From JANPEZ01 sp031423155 (GTDB lineage Bacteria > Actinomycetota > UBA4738 > HRBIN12), in the NCBI GenBank assembly GCA_031423155.1, contig JANPEZ010000156.1, positions 1 through 6,196 on the forward strand: 6,196 bases of DNA, read 5' to 3'. Both the position numbers and the translations under genes were made by a program. Within the stretch, counting starts at the first letter, position 1. Every line of letters begins with the position of its first letter. Shown in pieces: positions 5,539 through 6,196 of this stretch. Below the pieces are notes generated by a model. That model was not told where the DNA came from and searched no databases. It worked only from the letters and a program-made list of their open reading frames with translations.

Positions 5539-6196
5539 ATGAGACTGCTCGTAGTCGAAGATCACGAACGGATGGCCGACATGATCCGCCGGGGCCTGGA
5601 AGAAGAGGGCCACGCTGTGGACCTGGCTTCGACGGGTGAAGACGGGATCTATATGGCCACCGAGAACGAGTACGACGCGATCTTGCTCGACGTGATGCTT
5701 CCCGGCGCCGACGGATTCGAGGTCTGTCGCAGGATCCGCAGCGAGGGTCGGTGGGCTCCGGTGCTGATGCTTACGGCACGCGACGGAGTGGACGATCGTG
5801 TGCGCGGCCTGGACTCGGGCGCCGACGACTACCTGACGAAACCTTTCTCCTTCGAAGAACTGCTAGCCCGGCTGCGAGCGCTCCTACGCAGAGGTGCGAC
5901 GTCAAGACCGTCCGTCCTGCGCGTTGGGGACCTGACGCTGGACCCAGCCCGACACACGGTCGAACGAGGCGGCGAGCGCATAGACCTGACCGCCAAGGAG
6001 TTTTCCCTCCTGGAGTTCTTCATGCGCCGCGCGGGCGAAGTGCAGACGCGCTCACAGCTGATCGATCACGTCTGGGATTTCGCATTCGAGGGAGACTCCA
6101 ACGTCGTGGATGTCTACGTTCGCTATCTCCGAGAGAAGATCGACCGGCCATTCGGCGCTGATTCTCTCGAAACGGTCCGCGGTTCCGGATACAGGC
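5539..6196 (+). CDS. OmpR/PhoB-family response regulator (3' end cut by window edge)
   Basis: 219 residues are present and the frame is open at the right edge; the final GSGYR wing motif suggests that only a few residues are missing. The receiver domain (about 1-115) has the acidic pair E7-D8, the phospho-acceptor D51 in LLDVMLPG, T79 in LTAR, and K101 in TKPF, so it should be phosphorylated normally. The C-terminal winged-helix domain (about 127-219) shows LTAKEFSLLEFF, the recognition helix region SNVVDVYVRYLREKID and VRGSGYR. It is a DNA-binding transcription regulator of a two-component system. The start is firm: GGAGGT at 5527-5532 is 6 nt before the ATG. Its sensor kinase is probably encoded next, beyond the window; the soluble kinase at 548-2656 is an alternative but distant partner. 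The upstream GATG/TCATC array suggests self-regulation and control of the divergent secreted protein. Confidence 0.95.
   Translation, partial: MRLLVVEDHERMADMIRRGLEEEGHAVDLASTGEDGIYMATENEYDAILLDVMLPGADGFEVCRRIRSEGRWAPVLMLTARDGVDDRVRGLDSGADDYLTKPFSFEELLARLRALLRRGATSRPSVLRVGDLTLDPARHTVERGGERIDLTAKEFSLLEFFMRRAGEVQTRSQLIDHVWDFAFEGDSNVVDVYVRYLREKIDRPFGADSLETVRGSGYR

Noticed and set aside
5751..6161. 136-residue plus-strand open frame inside the response regulator
   Set aside because: It is out of frame with the regulator, whose receiver and winged-helix motifs are intact across the same bases; its R- and P-rich sequence is typical of a shadow frame.

Overview
The window is about 6.2 kb of high-GC DNA, densely coded on both strands. 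It most likely comes from an actinobacterium, possibly an uncultured lineage. The evidence is an actinobacterial-type FdxA ferredoxin, two gene products of families tied to coenzyme F420 (an FrhB/FdhB-type subunit and a luciferase-like oxidoreductase), GTG starts, strong GC bias at third codon positions, and a secreted 'DNPYF' protein of a kind I associate with actinobacteria. The species cannot be named from the sequence.

Layout from left to right: (1) positions 1-407 (+) hold the 3' end of an F420 hydrogenase/dehydrogenase beta-subunit-like gene, followed by a GC-rich hairpin. (2) A soluble GAF-PAS-PAS histidine kinase (+) runs to 2656; its best start is the GTG at 548, behind a purine-rich ribosome binding site. 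(3) A 7Fe-8S ferredoxin (-) converges on the kinase. It has a plausible promoter of its own and lies downstream of (4) an F420-type luciferase-like oxidoreductase (-). (5) A small alpha/beta hydrolase of the COG2945 type (+) diverges from the oxidoreductase, with only 11 bp between the annotated start codons. (6) A secreted protein of unknown function (-) converges on the hydrolase. (7) An OmpR-family response regulator (+) is divergent from the secreted protein and is cut by the right edge, probably only a few residues before its end.

Two themes stand out. One is F420/iron-sulfur redox chemistry (FrhB-like protein, luciferase-like oxidoreductase, ferredoxin), although a shared pathway is not shown. 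The other is signal transduction. The 132 bp between the secreted protein and the response regulator contains a regular array: four GATG half-sites on the plus strand at exact 11-bp steps, then two inverted TCATC half-sites, also 11 bp apart. This looks like a multi-site operator for an OmpR-type regulator controlling itself and the secreted protein. It is the most interesting signal in the window. I see no CRISPR array, tRNA, rRNA, insertion sequence or phage gene, and no gene-free stretch longer than 300 bases.
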